The notes beneath the pieces are model-generated. The model was given only the letters and a program-made list of their open reading frames with translations, had not been told where the DNA came from and did not search any database. Shown here one piece after another: positions 16,424 through 24,993 of a DNA stretch of 64,000 bases (within the stretch, counting starts at the first letter, position 1; each line of letters starts with the position of its first letter). This DNA comes from JABDOU01 sp041567895 (GTDB lineage Bacteria > Actinomycetota > Acidimicrobiia > Spongiisociales > SHLN01), in NCBI GenBank assembly GCA_041567895.1, contig JBFGAX010000003.1, positions 24,449 to 88,448 of the forward strand. The letters are read 5' to 3'. A program made the translations under genes and the position numbers.

Positions 16424-17565
16424 CGGTCACATCGATAACGCGCAAACGTGCCGAGCAGATCGCGGCGGACCATGACGTTTTGACGCGCAGGCGATCACTC
16501 GCTCTGCTCCTCGCTCCCGTGGCACTGCTGTTGCTGATCGGACTCGGAGCCTTGTTGTCGGCAAGCAGCGTCGAAGCGCTCGAGCGTTTCGGCGACAGTC
16601 TCTATTACTTTCGACGACAGACGATGTGGTTGGGGGCCGGTCTGATCGCACTCGTCGTTACCGCGAGAGTTCCCTATCGGTTGTATCAACGTTGGGCAAT
16701 TCCGATTTTGGCCGTATCGCTGATCGGGCTGGTCGCGGTGCTGCTCGTGGGAATAGTCGGCGGCGGCTCGCGGCGGTGGTTGGCGATAGGCCCCGTGACC
16801 ATTCAACCGTCTGAGTTTTCCAAGTTCGCGGTGATCGTGTTCTTGTCAGCGGTCATGATTCGCAAAGGCGACCGCGCTAACGACTATCGACATTTCTTTG
16901 GTCCGGTCATCGCCTCGGTCGGGATTTCCGGATTGTTGCTCTTGACCCAGCCTGATCTCGGCACCGCGATGATGCTTTCCTTCGCAGCCCTTGCGGTCCT
17001 CCTCGTGAGCGGAGCCCCTCTTCGGTATGTGGGTGGGTTGATTGCTGCTGGATCTCTCGTCGTACTGATCTCTGTTTGGCGGTTCTCCTATCAATTCGAT
17101 CGCATCATGGCGTTCGTGGACCCGTTCGCCGACGCGACCGGCGACGGATACCAACCGGTGCAGGCGATGTACGCGCTCGGAACCGGCGGATGGTTTGGCA
17201 TCGGACTTGGTGAGAGCCGGGCGAGGTGGGCCTATCTGCCGGAAGCTCACACCGACTTCATTTTTGCCATCATCGGCGAGGAGATGGGGCTGATCGGCGC
17301 ACTCGGGGTCATCCTGCTGTTCGCAACGTTCACGGTCGGCGGCATCGTCATTGCGATACGGGCGAAAGATTTGTTCGGCCGCTGCCTGGCGGTTGGCATC
17401 GTTGCATGGATCGGAGGTCAGGCCATCATCAACATCGGTGCAGTCACGGGGGCTTTGCCGATTACGGGTATCTCATTGCCATTCGTGTCATCAGGTGGTT
17501 CCGCCCTCATCGTGTCGCTTGCCGCGACCGGCGTATTGATGAATATCGCCCGCTCTGACTCTTGA
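16420..17565 (+). CDS. ftsW: Septal peptidoglycan glycosyltransferase FtsW
   Basis: A 381-residue SEDS protein with about ten membrane spans. Conserved pieces are GGGSRRWLAIGPVTIQPSE (about 108-126), LLTQPDLGTAMM, the large extracytoplasmic loop with GLGESRARWAYLPEAHTDFI, and PFVSSGGSALIVSL near the C-terminus. SEDS proteins polymerise glycan strands from lipid II together with a class B PBP, here FtsI. It starts at ATGA 16420 overlapping murD. Confidence 0.95.
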   Translation: MTVTSITRKRAEQIAADHDVLTRRRSLALLLAPVALLLLIGLGALLSASSVEALERFGDSLYYFRRQTMWLGAGLIALVVTARVPYRLYQRWAIPILAVSLIGLVAVLLVGIVGGGSRRWLAIGPVTIQPSEFSKFAVIVFLSAVMIRKGDRANDYRHFFGPVIASVGISGLLLLTQPDLGTAMMLSFAALAVLLVSGAPLRYVGGLIAAGSLVVLISVWRFSYQFDRIMAFVDPFADATGDGYQPVQAMYALGTGGWFGIGLGESRARWAYLPEAHTDFIFAIIGEEMGLIGALGVILLFATFTVGGIVIAIRAKDLFGRCLAVGIVAWIGGQAIINIGAVTGALPITGISLPFVSSGGSALIVSLAATGVLMNIARSDS

Positions 17566-18635
17566 CTTCTCCTATGGTGATCGCGATCGCTGCCGCCGGA
17601 ACCGGTGGACATCTGTTTCCGGCTTTGGCAGTTGCCGATGTCCTGCGTGCCGGCGGTCATCACGTACTGTTCTTCGGAGGCAATCGGCTCGAAGCGACTG
17701 TTGTGCCCGACGCCGGATACCCGATCTTTTCGGTTCCAACCCGGGGGTTCACCCGGGACTGGAAAGGAAACGTCGAAGCCATGGTCGACGTAGCCAAAGC
17801 AGCGCGCAGGCTACGCGATGTCATCCGAAGCGAAGCCGTCGATGCCATTCTCGCGATGGGCGGATACATCACAGGTCCCGCCGCTGTCGCCGCCTGCTGG
17901 AGCCGCATACCCCTTGTGGTGCACGAGCAAAACGCCAAAGCAGGCACGGCAAATCGGTTGGCAGCTCCGTTCGCTCGTCGAGTGCTCGTAGCTTTTCAAA
18001 GCGCAACGGAAGACCTGCGCAGGGGCCAGGTGGTGGGTAACCCGCTGCGACCCGAGGTCCTCGTCGAGGTCGATCGCCAGGATGCACGGTTGCGCTATGG
18101 CATCGAACCTGGCCCGATGGTCGTCGGGATCACCGGAGGCTCTCAGGGAGCACAGATACTCAATGAAGCTGTCGTTGCGCTCGTATCGGCGTGGTCGCAC
18201 GACCCGATTGCGGTAGTGCACGTCACCGGTACCCGAAGCGACCTCAACCCGGTATCGAATCCTCTGGTCCAACACCATATTGTCGGTTTCGAGGATGAAA
18301 TGGCCTACTTCTACGCAGCCTCGGATCTCGTCATCAGCAGGGCCGGCGCTTTGACTGTGTCTGAGCTCGCGGCCACGTCGTCACCGGCAATTCTGGTTCC
18401 CTACTCGTTCGGCTCGGCCTCCCACCAGGCAGAGAACGCGAGCGTCCTTGTCGAGGCCGGTGGAGGTATCGCATTGAGCCAGGATGAACTCGACCGATTG
18501 CCAGGGATGGTCGCCGATCTCCTTGGCGATCCCGATAGCCTCTCGCGGATTGCACGAGCGGCAGGAACGGTCGCCGTCAGGGATGCTGCCGACCAGGTAG
18601 CAATGATCGTCCTGGAAGAGGCGGCTCGTGGCTGA
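17562..18635 (+). CDS. murG: UDP-GlcNAc--lipid I GlcNAc transferase MurG
   Basis: The 357-residue GT28 enzyme makes lipid II on the cytoplasmic face of the membrane. Motifs: AAAGTGGHLFPALAVAD at the N-terminus, AMGGYITGPAAVAA (about 98), HEQNAKAGTANRL (about 124), GITGGSQGAQILNEAV (about 186) and SRAGALTVSELAA (about 258). The open frame begins at TTG 17562, overlapping the ftsW stop; ATG 17574 is an equally good start and leaves the glycine loop intact. Confidence 0.95.
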   Translation: MTSPMVIAIAAAGTGGHLFPALAVADVLRAGGHHVLFFGGNRLEATVVPDAGYPIFSVPTRGFTRDWKGNVEAMVDVAKAARRLRDVIRSEAVDAILAMGGYITGPAAVAACWSRIPLVVHEQNAKAGTANRLAAPFARRVLVAFQSATEDLRRGQVVGNPLRPEVLVEVDRQDARLRYGIEPGPMVVGITGGSQGAQILNEAVVALVSAWSHDPIAVVHVTGTRSDLNPVSNPLVQHHIVGFEDEMAYFYAASDLVISRAGALTVSELAATSSPAILVPYSFGSASHQAENASVLVEAGGGIALSQDELDRLPGMVADLLGDPDSLSRIARAAGTVAVRDAADQVAMIVLEEAARG

Positions 18636-20040
18636 CAAATTTCTCGAGGCGGCAGGATTCATGGCACAATCGAAAAGCCTGGATGCGGAATTTGTGCTGG
18701 TTCCCGGCAGCCGCATTCATATGGTCGGCATAGCAGGTGCGGGCATGAGTGGTCTCGCCAAGATCCTGACCCAACAAGGGTTTCGCGTCACCGGTTCTGA
18801 CCTTCGCCTGGGACCTCACTCGGCACCGCTTCTGGATCTAGGCATCGACATGTGGTCGGGTCATCAGCCTGATCGGGCATCCGAGTGGGATGTTCTCGTC
18901 ACATCTTCGGCGGTCCCCGCCAGTGATCCTGAGGTCCGATCGGCGACGCTGGCCGGGGTCGAGATCTGGGCTCGCCCCGACCTGCTCGATGCGATGACCC
19001 GGGCGATGCCGGCAATTGGAATTTCAGGCACCCACGGCAAAACTTCGAGCTCGGCGCTTGCGGTTGCGGCCCTCAGAGCCATGGGACACGACCCGAGCTA
19101 CATGGTCGGTGGACAGCTCACAGATCTGGCCACCAACGCCCACCTTGGTGATCCTGGTGTGTTCGTCTTGGAAGCGGACGAAGCTTTTGGAACGTTCTTG
19201 CGGCTCAATCTCAAATCGTTGCTCGTGACGAACGTCGAGGCCGATCACCTCGATTTTTACGAACAGGGATCGCATGTCCTATCCGCATTTCAGGATGTCG
19301 CAGCGAGGGTGGACGGGCCGGTTGTCGTATGTGCCGACGACGAGGGGGCGGCGCAAGTGCGTCGCGATGCCATCACCTACGGCCAGTCGCCTCAGGCCGA
19401 TTGGCATGTCGGTGAGCTATCGGGCGACTCCCGCGGTACCGAGTTCGGCGTGCGTCGACCCTCGGGGGAGCTGGTGACAGTTCGTATCCCGAAACCTGGA
19501 CTTCATATGGCGTTGAATGCCACCGGCGTCATGGCATTGCTCTCTGAGCTGGGATTTGATGCTGAAGAGATCGCCGAGGGGTTTGGCTCATTCGCCGGGG
19601 TACACAGAAGATACGAACATCGCGGATCGATCAGAGAAGTTGAACTGATCGATGACTATGCCCACCATCCAACCGAAATCGCGGCGACGATAAGGGCTGC
19701 GCGATCAGGTCATCCGAAACGTCTCGTGGTGGTGTTCCAACCCCACAGGTACACACGCACCGCAGAACATGCTGCTGGTCTCGGAGATGCCCTCACGGCG
19801 GCCGACGTCATTGTTATCACGGACGTATATGCCGCTCACGAGCTTCCGATACCGGGTGTTTCCGGGGCGTCCGTTGTCCGGTCCGCCGAAGTGGCAGGCA
19901 AGCCGGTCGTGTATGAGCCATCAAGAGCAGGGCTCGCACGAACGGTTGCGGACCTGCTCGAGCCCGGCGACAGGGTGTTGACGCTCGGCGCGGGCGATAT
20001 CACGCAACTTCCTGATGAGCTGCTCGCGCTCCTCTCGTGA
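18628..20040 (+). CDS. murC: UDP-MurNAc--L-alanine ligase MurC
   Basis: The 470-residue first ligase of the stem peptide. IHMVGIAGAGMSGLAKI is the UDP-binding N-terminal loop; GISGTHGKTSSSALAV is the P-loop near residue 130; EADEAFGTFLRL, NVEADHLDFY and DDYAHHPTEIAATI follow. It starts at GTG 18628, 8 bp inside murG. An internal ATG at 18661 would also keep all motifs, so the exact start is open. Confidence 0.95.
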   Translation: MADKFLEAAGFMAQSKSLDAEFVLVPGSRIHMVGIAGAGMSGLAKILTQQGFRVTGSDLRLGPHSAPLLDLGIDMWSGHQPDRASEWDVLVTSSAVPASDPEVRSATLAGVEIWARPDLLDAMTRAMPAIGISGTHGKTSSSALAVAALRAMGHDPSYMVGGQLTDLATNAHLGDPGVFVLEADEAFGTFLRLNLKSLLVTNVEADHLDFYEQGSHVLSAFQDVAARVDGPVVVCADDEGAAQVRRDAITYGQSPQADWHVGELSGDSRGTEFGVRRPSGELVTVRIPKPGLHMALNATGVMALLSELGFDAEEIAEGFGSFAGVHRRYEHRGSIREVELIDDYAHHPTEIAATIRAARSGHPKRLVVVFQPHRYTRTAEHAAGLGDALTAADVIVITDVYAAHELPIPGVSGASVVRSAEVAGKPVVYEPSRAGLARTVADLLEPGDRVLTLGAGDITQLPDELLALLS

Positions 20041-20053
20041 ACGACGGACGAAG

Positions 20054-20935
20054 ATGATGTGGCAGGACGTCGCGAAAGCAAACCAACCGCTGGCTCCTTT
20101 TACCACGTACCGAATCGGAGGCCCCGCCCGGTGGCTGGCGGAGGTCGGATCAATCGATGATCTGGAACGTATCTCGAGCTTTCTCAAAGTCGAACCGATT
20201 CCCGTCTTTGTGCTCGGTCGGGGCTCCAATTTGGTGGTCAGCGATGCGGGCGTCGATGGGCTGGTCGTGATGCTCGGCCCTCCGTTCTCGGGAGTCTCGT
20301 TCGAAGGACAGAGCGTGATGGCCGGGGGAGCAACGCCGCTGCCCGTCCTTGCCCGCGAAGCGGTGAAGGCCGGTCGAGGAGGGCTCGAGTGGTATGTCGG
20401 GATCCCGGGGTCGGTGGGGGGAGCCGTGAGGATGAACGCCGGGGGACACGGCAGCGAGACGTCGGCCTGGCTGATTGATGCTCAGGTGTTCGATCTGGGT
20501 TCCGGCACCATGCGCACAGAAACTTCGGAAAGCCTCGACTTCTCTTATAGATCATCGTCGCTCAAGCCCTCTGATGTCGTAGTGACGGCGACCTTCGCTT
20601 CCGCCCCGGTGGACCCCGCCGATGCGTCCGCTGCGATGCGCGAGGTCAGCTCATGGCGACGCGAACACCAGCCGGGAGGCACCTTCAACGCCGGCAGCGT
20701 CTTCACCAACCCGCCGGGGGACTCGGCAGGCCGCCTCATCGAGAGCGTCGGACTCAAAGGATTCAGGATCGGAACAGCTCAGGTTTCCCACAAACACGCC
20801 AACTTCATCGAGGCCGATCCCGACGGAAGATCTCAGGATGTTTACGAACTCGTACTCGAGGTGCAGGCGCGGATAGTAGAAGAGGTCGGGATCACGCTCG
20901 TCCCGGAAATCTCGTTTGTAGGGCGCTTCGACTGA
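20054..20935 (+). CDS. murB: UDP-N-acetylenolpyruvoylglucosamine reductase MurB
   Basis: The 293-residue flavoenzyme reduces enolpyruvyl-UDP-GlcNAc to UDP-MurNAc with NADPH. FAD-binding motifs are TYRIGGPARWL near the start and VLGRGSNLVVSD near residue 52; GIPGSVGGAVRMNAGGHG is at about 117; FNAGSVFTNPPGDSAG carries the catalytic Ser; SHKHANFIEA completes the site. ATG 20054 is preferred because a longer frame would begin inside murC. It overlaps ftsQ by one base (TGATG). Confidence 0.95.
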   Translation: MMWQDVAKANQPLAPFTTYRIGGPARWLAEVGSIDDLERISSFLKVEPIPVFVLGRGSNLVVSDAGVDGLVVMLGPPFSGVSFEGQSVMAGGATPLPVLAREAVKAGRGGLEWYVGIPGSVGGAVRMNAGGHGSETSAWLIDAQVFDLGSGTMRTETSESLDFSYRSSSLKPSDVVVTATFASAPVDPADASAAMREVSSWRREHQPGGTFNAGSVFTNPPGDSAGRLIESVGLKGFRIGTAQVSHKHANFIEADPDGRSQDVYELVLEVQARIVEEVGITLVPEISFVGRFD

Positions 20936-21669
20936 TGGATCCAAGAATCGCCCTGCGTCGTCGTGAGGTCGAATCGACCAGGTTGCGGATCGTCGCCAGG
21001 CGGATTGTGCTCGTGCTGTCCGGAATCATGGTTGTCATGGGTGCGGTATGGGCCATCAACACCCCCATGTTTTCGATTCGCCATGTCGATGTCGTGGGCC
21101 AGATACACGCTGCGATCCCGTCGCGACTCAACACCGCCGGGCTGGTCGCGGGCACACCCTTGCTTCTGGCTGATCTGCAGGCGGGTGAAGAAAGCATCCT
21201 CCTGGACCCCTGGGTCAAGGACGTCGAGCTCGATCGCCAGTTTCCTGATCGGCTCGTTGTCAAAGTCACAGAACGAAGAGAAGTTGCTGTTCTGGACTCT
21301 GGGCTCACCGTGAGTGACGACGGCCGGGTCATGCGTGAGAGCACCGGAGCCGAACTCACCCGTCTCCATGTTCAAGGTTCCCCGGTCAACACCTACCTGA
21401 CCGGATCTGCGGCCGAGGCGATCGAATTGGTCACCATGCTCGAGGGAACGGTAACCGATGTTTTGTACGCAGACGTCGGCCTCGTTGCGTGGTACGAAGG
21501 CATAGAAACCATCTTCGGCAGCACCGACGAGTTGTCGACCAAGGCCGCGGTCGCCGCCCTCATGCGCAGCGAAGTTCAGCCTGGCGAACACCTCGACGTG
21601 TCCGTTCCAGAACGCCCGGTGATTCGCCTGCCGGCGGACACGACGGGAACCCCGGCGCCGGCTGGGTAG
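20935..21669 (+). CDS. ftsQ: Cell division protein FtsQ (POTRA domain)
   Basis: The 244-residue protein has a basic cytoplasmic tail, one membrane span at about 24-43 (IVLVLSGIMVVMGAVWAI), a POTRA domain starting FSIRHVDVVGQIHAAI, and a FtsQ/DivIB beta domain (WVKDVELDRQFPDRLVVKVT). FtsQ scaffolds FtsL and FtsB at the septum. The start is ATG 20935, sharing the last base of the murB stop. The C-terminus is short and ends in a Pro/Ala tail. Confidence 0.92.
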   Translation: MDPRIALRRREVESTRLRIVARRIVLVLSGIMVVMGAVWAINTPMFSIRHVDVVGQIHAAIPSRLNTAGLVAGTPLLLADLQAGEESILLDPWVKDVELDRQFPDRLVVKVTERREVAVLDSGLTVSDDGRVMRESTGAELTRLHVQGSPVNTYLTGSAAEAIELVTMLEGTVTDVLYADVGLVAWYEGIETIFGSTDELSTKAAVAALMRSEVQPGEHLDVSVPERPVIRLPADTTGTPAPAG

Positions 21670-21695
21670 CGATGGGTCCGTCGGGGCCACATGTG

Positions 21696-21716
21696 TAACC
21701 TTCAACATAAAGGTTA
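21696..21716. promoter_or_regulatory. Inverted repeat upstream of ftsZ
   Basis: TAACCTT (21696-21702), 7-nt loop, AAGGTTA (21710-21716), followed by a direct AAGGTT copy. It lies 27 bp after the ftsQ stop, in a locally AT-rich patch. It may be a weak terminator or an operator. Confidence 0.4.
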
Positions 21717-21739
21717 AGGTTTTCCAAAAAAGCTGCTGG

Positions 21740-21774
21740 ACCGTGGTCGACCACGGTGTGTACCATGGCATGGT
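21740..21774. promoter_or_regulatory. Palindrome cluster and probable ftsZ promoter
   Basis: ACCGTGGTCGACCACGGT (21740-21757) is a perfect 18-bp palindrome. ACCATG-G-CATGGT (21762-21774) is a second inverted repeat. A TACCAT -10-like box (21761-21766) has a weak TGGACC -35 (21737-21742) 18 bp upstream, so the palindrome would fill the promoter spacer. A strong GAGGAGGA ribosome-binding site follows just before ATG 21793. The symmetry suits a dimeric repressor or activator of ftsZ. Confidence 0.55.
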
Positions 21775-21792
21775 CCTGAGGAGGAAATCCAG

Positions 21793-22821
21793 ATGACCAA
21801 TATGCAGAACTACCTCGCCGTCATCAAAGTGTGTGGGGTTGGCGGAGGCGGCGTGAATGCCGTGAATCGCATGATCGATGCCGGACTACGCGGAGTTGAG
21901 TTCGTTGCCGTCAACACCGACGCCCAAGCCCTGTTGATGTCCGACGCTGACATCAAGCTCGACATCGGACGCGAGATAACGCGCGGGTTGGGTTCCGGAG
22001 CAAACCCTGAGATCGGGCGCGCATCTGCCGAGGCCCACCGGGAGGACATCGAGGATGCACTGCAGGGCGCCGATATGGTCTTCATCACCGCAGGTGAGGG
22101 GGGTGGTACCGGCACCGGTGGAGCCCCGGTCGTAGCAGAGATTGCGCGCAGTCTCGGCGCATTGACGGTCGGCGTCGTCACCCGCCCATTCGGGTTCGAG
22201 GGTCGACGCCGGTCGGTGCAGGCGGAGGCAGGCATTCAAGCCCTCCGCGATTCGGTCGACACGCTCATCATCATTCCAAACGAAAAGCTGCTCACCGTCG
22301 CCGACGACAAGACGTCCATTCTCGATGCGTTCAGGATGGCCGACGACGTTCTGCTGCAGGGAGTGCAGGGCATCACCGAGCTGATCACAACGCCTGGCCT
22401 CATCAACGTCGACTTCGCCGACGTCAAGACCGTGATGCAGGACGCCGGATCTGCCGTGATGGGCATTGGTATGGCCGAAGGCGAAGAGCGGGCCATCAAG
22501 GCGGCCAATCGCGCGGTTGAGAGCCCTTTGCTCGAAACCTCGATGGAAGGCAGCCGGGGCGTATTGCTGTCGATCTCGGGACCCTCAGACATGAGCCTTC
22601 ACGAGGTCAACCAGGCCGCTCAGATCATCGCCGAACGTTGCGACAACGAAGCAAACGTGATCTTCGGCGCGGTGGTGGACGACACCATCGGCGACAAAAT
22701 TCGCGTAACCGTCGTGGCCGCCGGATTCGATTCTTCTTCTCGACGGTCGGCTCGATCGACTCCGACCAGCATCAGTGCCCCGGGAGAGGACGACCTGATC
22801 CCTGCGTTCGTCAAGGGATAG
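21793..22821 (+). CDS. ftsZ: Cell division GTPase FtsZ
   Basis: The 342-residue tubulin homologue assembles the Z ring. GVGGGGVNAVNRMI starts the nucleotide site, the tubulin signature GGGTGTGGAP is near residue 104, and the T7-loop region NVDFADVKTVMQDAG is near 207. After the GTPase domain only about 25 linker residues precede the C-terminal peptide DDLIPAFVKG, which should bind SepF. There is no ftsA, as usual in Actinobacteria. A GAGGAGGA ribosome-binding site sets the start. Confidence 0.97.
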   Translation: MTNMQNYLAVIKVCGVGGGGVNAVNRMIDAGLRGVEFVAVNTDAQALLMSDADIKLDIGREITRGLGSGANPEIGRASAEAHREDIEDALQGADMVFITAGEGGGTGTGGAPVVAEIARSLGALTVGVVTRPFGFEGRRRSVQAEAGIQALRDSVDTLIIIPNEKLLTVADDKTSILDAFRMADDVLLQGVQGITELITTPGLINVDFADVKTVMQDAGSAVMGIGMAEGEERAIKAANRAVESPLLETSMEGSRGVLLSISGPSDMSLHEVNQAAQIIAERCDNEANVIFGAVVDDTIGDKIRVTVVAAGFDSSSRRSARSTPTSISAPGEDDLIPAFVKG

Positions 22822-23451
22822 ATGCTGCTGCCGCCGGGATTTCGCGGAGCGGCGTTCACCGATCGCGGCGACGGAGACCCGTTCGCCGACACCGGGGCGC
22901 GTCGTGCCATCTCGAGTTCACTTGGCATCGGCGTGGACTGGGCCACCGCAGATCAGGTTCATGGTGCCTCGGTACTCGAGGCCTTCGGCGCAGGAGATGT
23001 CGGTGTGGGCGATGCTGTCATAACCACCAAAACCGCACTCCCGCTCGCAGTGAAAACGGCCGATTGCGTCCCCGTCGTCCTCGAAGCTGCGGATGCGGTT
23101 GCCGTGGTCCACGCCGGCTGGCGAGGAATGGTCGCGGGCGTCGTGACCGCAACGGTAGACACACTGCGAGCAGGCGACCACGCTCCGCTGCGCGCTGCGA
23201 TCGGACCCTCTATCGGACCGTGCTGTTATGAGGTCGGCACCGAGGTATCTTCCAATATCAACGCCCCGTCGCTGACGACGTGGGGTACCACGAGCGTCGA
23301 TCTCTGGACCGCCACAGCCGAACAACTCGAGCAGGCCGGCGTCGAGTCGATATGGACGGCGACGGTTTGCACGATGTGCAGCGGTGACCTGAACAGCCAT
23401 CGGGCTGACGGTACGAGCCATCGCCAGGCGGCGATCGGGTGGCTTCCATGA
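22822..23451 (+). CDS. pgeF: Purine nucleoside phosphorylase / laccase-domain protein (YfiH/PgeF)
   Basis: The 209-residue protein has the family zinc and active-site motifs: QVHGASV, KTADCVPVVL, VVHAGWRGMVAG, IGPCCYEVG and a C-terminal SHRADGTSHRQ. E. coli YfiH removes L-Ser wrongly placed in the first position of UDP-MurNAc-peptide, and homologues show purine nucleoside phosphorylase activity. The ATG directly follows the ftsZ stop with no gap, and it overlaps yggS. Its place in the division cluster fits the peptidoglycan-editing role. Confidence 0.93.
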   Translation: MLLPPGFRGAAFTDRGDGDPFADTGARRAISSSLGIGVDWATADQVHGASVLEAFGAGDVGVGDAVITTKTALPLAVKTADCVPVVLEAADAVAVVHAGWRGMVAGVVTATVDTLRAGDHAPLRAAIGPSIGPCCYEVGTEVSSNINAPSLTTWGTTSVDLWTATAEQLEQAGVESIWTATVCTMCSGDLNSHRADGTSHRQAAIGWLP

Positions 23452-24101
23452 CAGCTACCGACAGCCTCGCGCTGGTAAGAAAACACGTTGAAGAGTCAGC
23501 TGTTGCCTCGGGGCGAGATCCGGACGCCGTCACGATCGTGGTCGTCACCAAAGCCCGCACGGTTGATGAGATTCGTGAGCTCTACGAAGCCGGACATCGC
23601 GATTTTGGAGAGAACCGCGCACAGGAACTCACCTCCAAGCAGCCCGGTCTGCCCCGAGATATTCGTTGGCACTTCGTGGGTCCGCTACAGAGCAACAAGG
23701 TTCGACATGTACGCCCGATCGTCTCGCTGCTCCACTCGATGGATAGAGCTTCGCTCGCCTCGGCGTGGGTCAAAGGTCCAGGTAAGCCTCCACCGGCCTT
23801 GTTGGAAATCAACATCGGACGAGAACATCAAAAGGCCGGGGTGGCTCCCGAGTCGGCTCGCAACGAGGCTGCAGTCATGATCGACCTCGGAGTCGACCTG
23901 CAGGGCGTCATGGCGATACCGCCGAACGTGGATGAGCCATCGCAATACTTCGAGGAACTCGTGGCGATCAGGGACGCGCTGGCGTCGGAATGGCCGCAGA
24001 TGAAAGAGGTGTCCGCCGGAATGTCCCAGGATTATCACCTGGCAGTCAGAGCCGGCGCCACCATCGTACGCCCGGGTCGGGCTATCTTTGACAGGCACTA
24101 G
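23448..24101 (+). CDS. PLP homeostasis protein YggS/PLPBP
   Basis: The 217-residue YggS-type protein binds pyridoxal phosphate through the Lys of VVVTKARTVDEI (about residue 34). GENRAQELTSK and WHFVGPLQSNKVRHV are family motifs, and the C-terminal phosphate-binding region includes SAGMSQDYHLAVRAGAT. The family regulates PLP supply and has no known enzyme activity. ATG 23448 overlaps the pgeF stop as ATGA. The yggS-sepF order is typical of Gram-positive division clusters. Confidence 0.94.
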   Translation: MTATDSLALVRKHVEESAVASGRDPDAVTIVVVTKARTVDEIRELYEAGHRDFGENRAQELTSKQPGLPRDIRWHFVGPLQSNKVRHVRPIVSLLHSMDRASLASAWVKGPGKPPPALLEINIGREHQKAGVAPESARNEAAVMIDLGVDLQGVMAIPPNVDEPSQYFEELVAIRDALASEWPQMKEVSAGMSQDYHLAVRAGATIVRPGRAIFDRH

Positions 24102-24113
24102 AAAGGCTAAACC

Positions 24114-24659
24114 ATGGCATCCATGCTGCGGAAAGCAATGTATTACCTCGGTCTCACCGAGGAGCAGGAATTGGCGACCGAGGTTGGGAAACCGCGAGAA
24201 ACGGTGTTCGAGGCAGCGCCCGTGAACGGGACCATCCGTGTCGACAGTGGCGCCTCGGCTGTCCCGGGAAGGCGGATCGACCCGCCGCTCAATCGCAGCT
24301 GGTCCCAGCCACCCATCGATGAAGAGTCGCGCCTCGGGGATGCGGGTACGGTGCGGGCCGTACCGGTTCGGGATACCCACGCCGAGGTACTGGTGGCCGA
24401 GGAATTCGACGACGCCAAACGGATGGCCGATTACCTTCGTGATCGATTGCCGGTGGTCCTCGATCTTCGCTCCGCCGGACCTGATACGGTGCGACGGCTC
24501 GTGGACTTCTGTTCCGGCATCACCTATGCACTCGACGGGACGATGACCAAGATCAATACCGGGGTGATTCTCGTGTCTCCACCGCGCGTGACCCTCAGTC
24601 GCGAGGAACGCCGAAGGTTGGCAGATCTTGGGCTCTACTCCGTCGACGACCTGGGCTGA
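24114..24659 (+). CDS. sepF: Cell division protein SepF
   Basis: The 181-residue protein has an N-terminal amphipathic membrane-targeting segment (MLRKAMYYLGL), a variable linker of about 80 residues and the conserved SepF core (EEFDDAKRMADYLRDRLPVV, then DFCSGITYALDGTMTKI). SepF tethers FtsZ to the membrane and is the main Z-ring anchor in lineages without FtsA. The start ATG 24114 follows AGAAAGG, 12 bp after yggS. Confidence 0.95.
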   Translation: MASMLRKAMYYLGLTEEQELATEVGKPRETVFEAAPVNGTIRVDSGASAVPGRRIDPPLNRSWSQPPIDEESRLGDAGTVRAVPVRDTHAEVLVAEEFDDAKRMADYLRDRLPVVLDLRSAGPDTVRRLVDFCSGITYALDGTMTKINTGVILVSPPRVTLSREERRRLADLGLYSVDDLG

Positions 24660-24682
24660 TCAACAATGTGGGCTAGCCGTCG

Positions 24683-24937
24683 ATGAACGAGCTTCTGTGT
24701 CTGGTGGTCCGTGCCGCTTTCTATGGGCTGCTCGTGATGCTCGTGCTCTCGTGGCTCCAGGTGCCTTCCAGTCACCCGATCGGCAAGTTGGACACCGTGC
24801 TCCGACGGATCTACGGACCTGCCCTGCGTCCACTTGGGCGAATGATCCCCCCTCTGAGGACGTCGGCCGTAGCCATTGACCTCAGCCCCATTGTCCTCAT
24901 CATCCTCCTGCAGGTCCTTATCTTCGTGGTCTGCTGA
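24683..24937 (+). CDS. YggT family membrane protein
   Basis: The 84-residue protein has two membrane spans (about 7-25 and 62-84) with the YggT sequence YGPALRPLGRMIPP between them. YggT proteins lie between sepF and divIVA in many Gram-positives. The function is not settled; a link to division or osmotic stress has been suggested. Confidence 0.9.
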   Translation: MNELLCLVVRAAFYGLLVMLVLSWLQVPSSHPIGKLDTVLRRIYGPALRPLGRMIPPLRTSAVAIDLSPIVLIILLQVLIFVVC

Positions 24938-24993
24938 GCTATGGACAATCGTCTTCTGGACCGCACCCGTTTCTCTCACTAACCTGGCAAACC

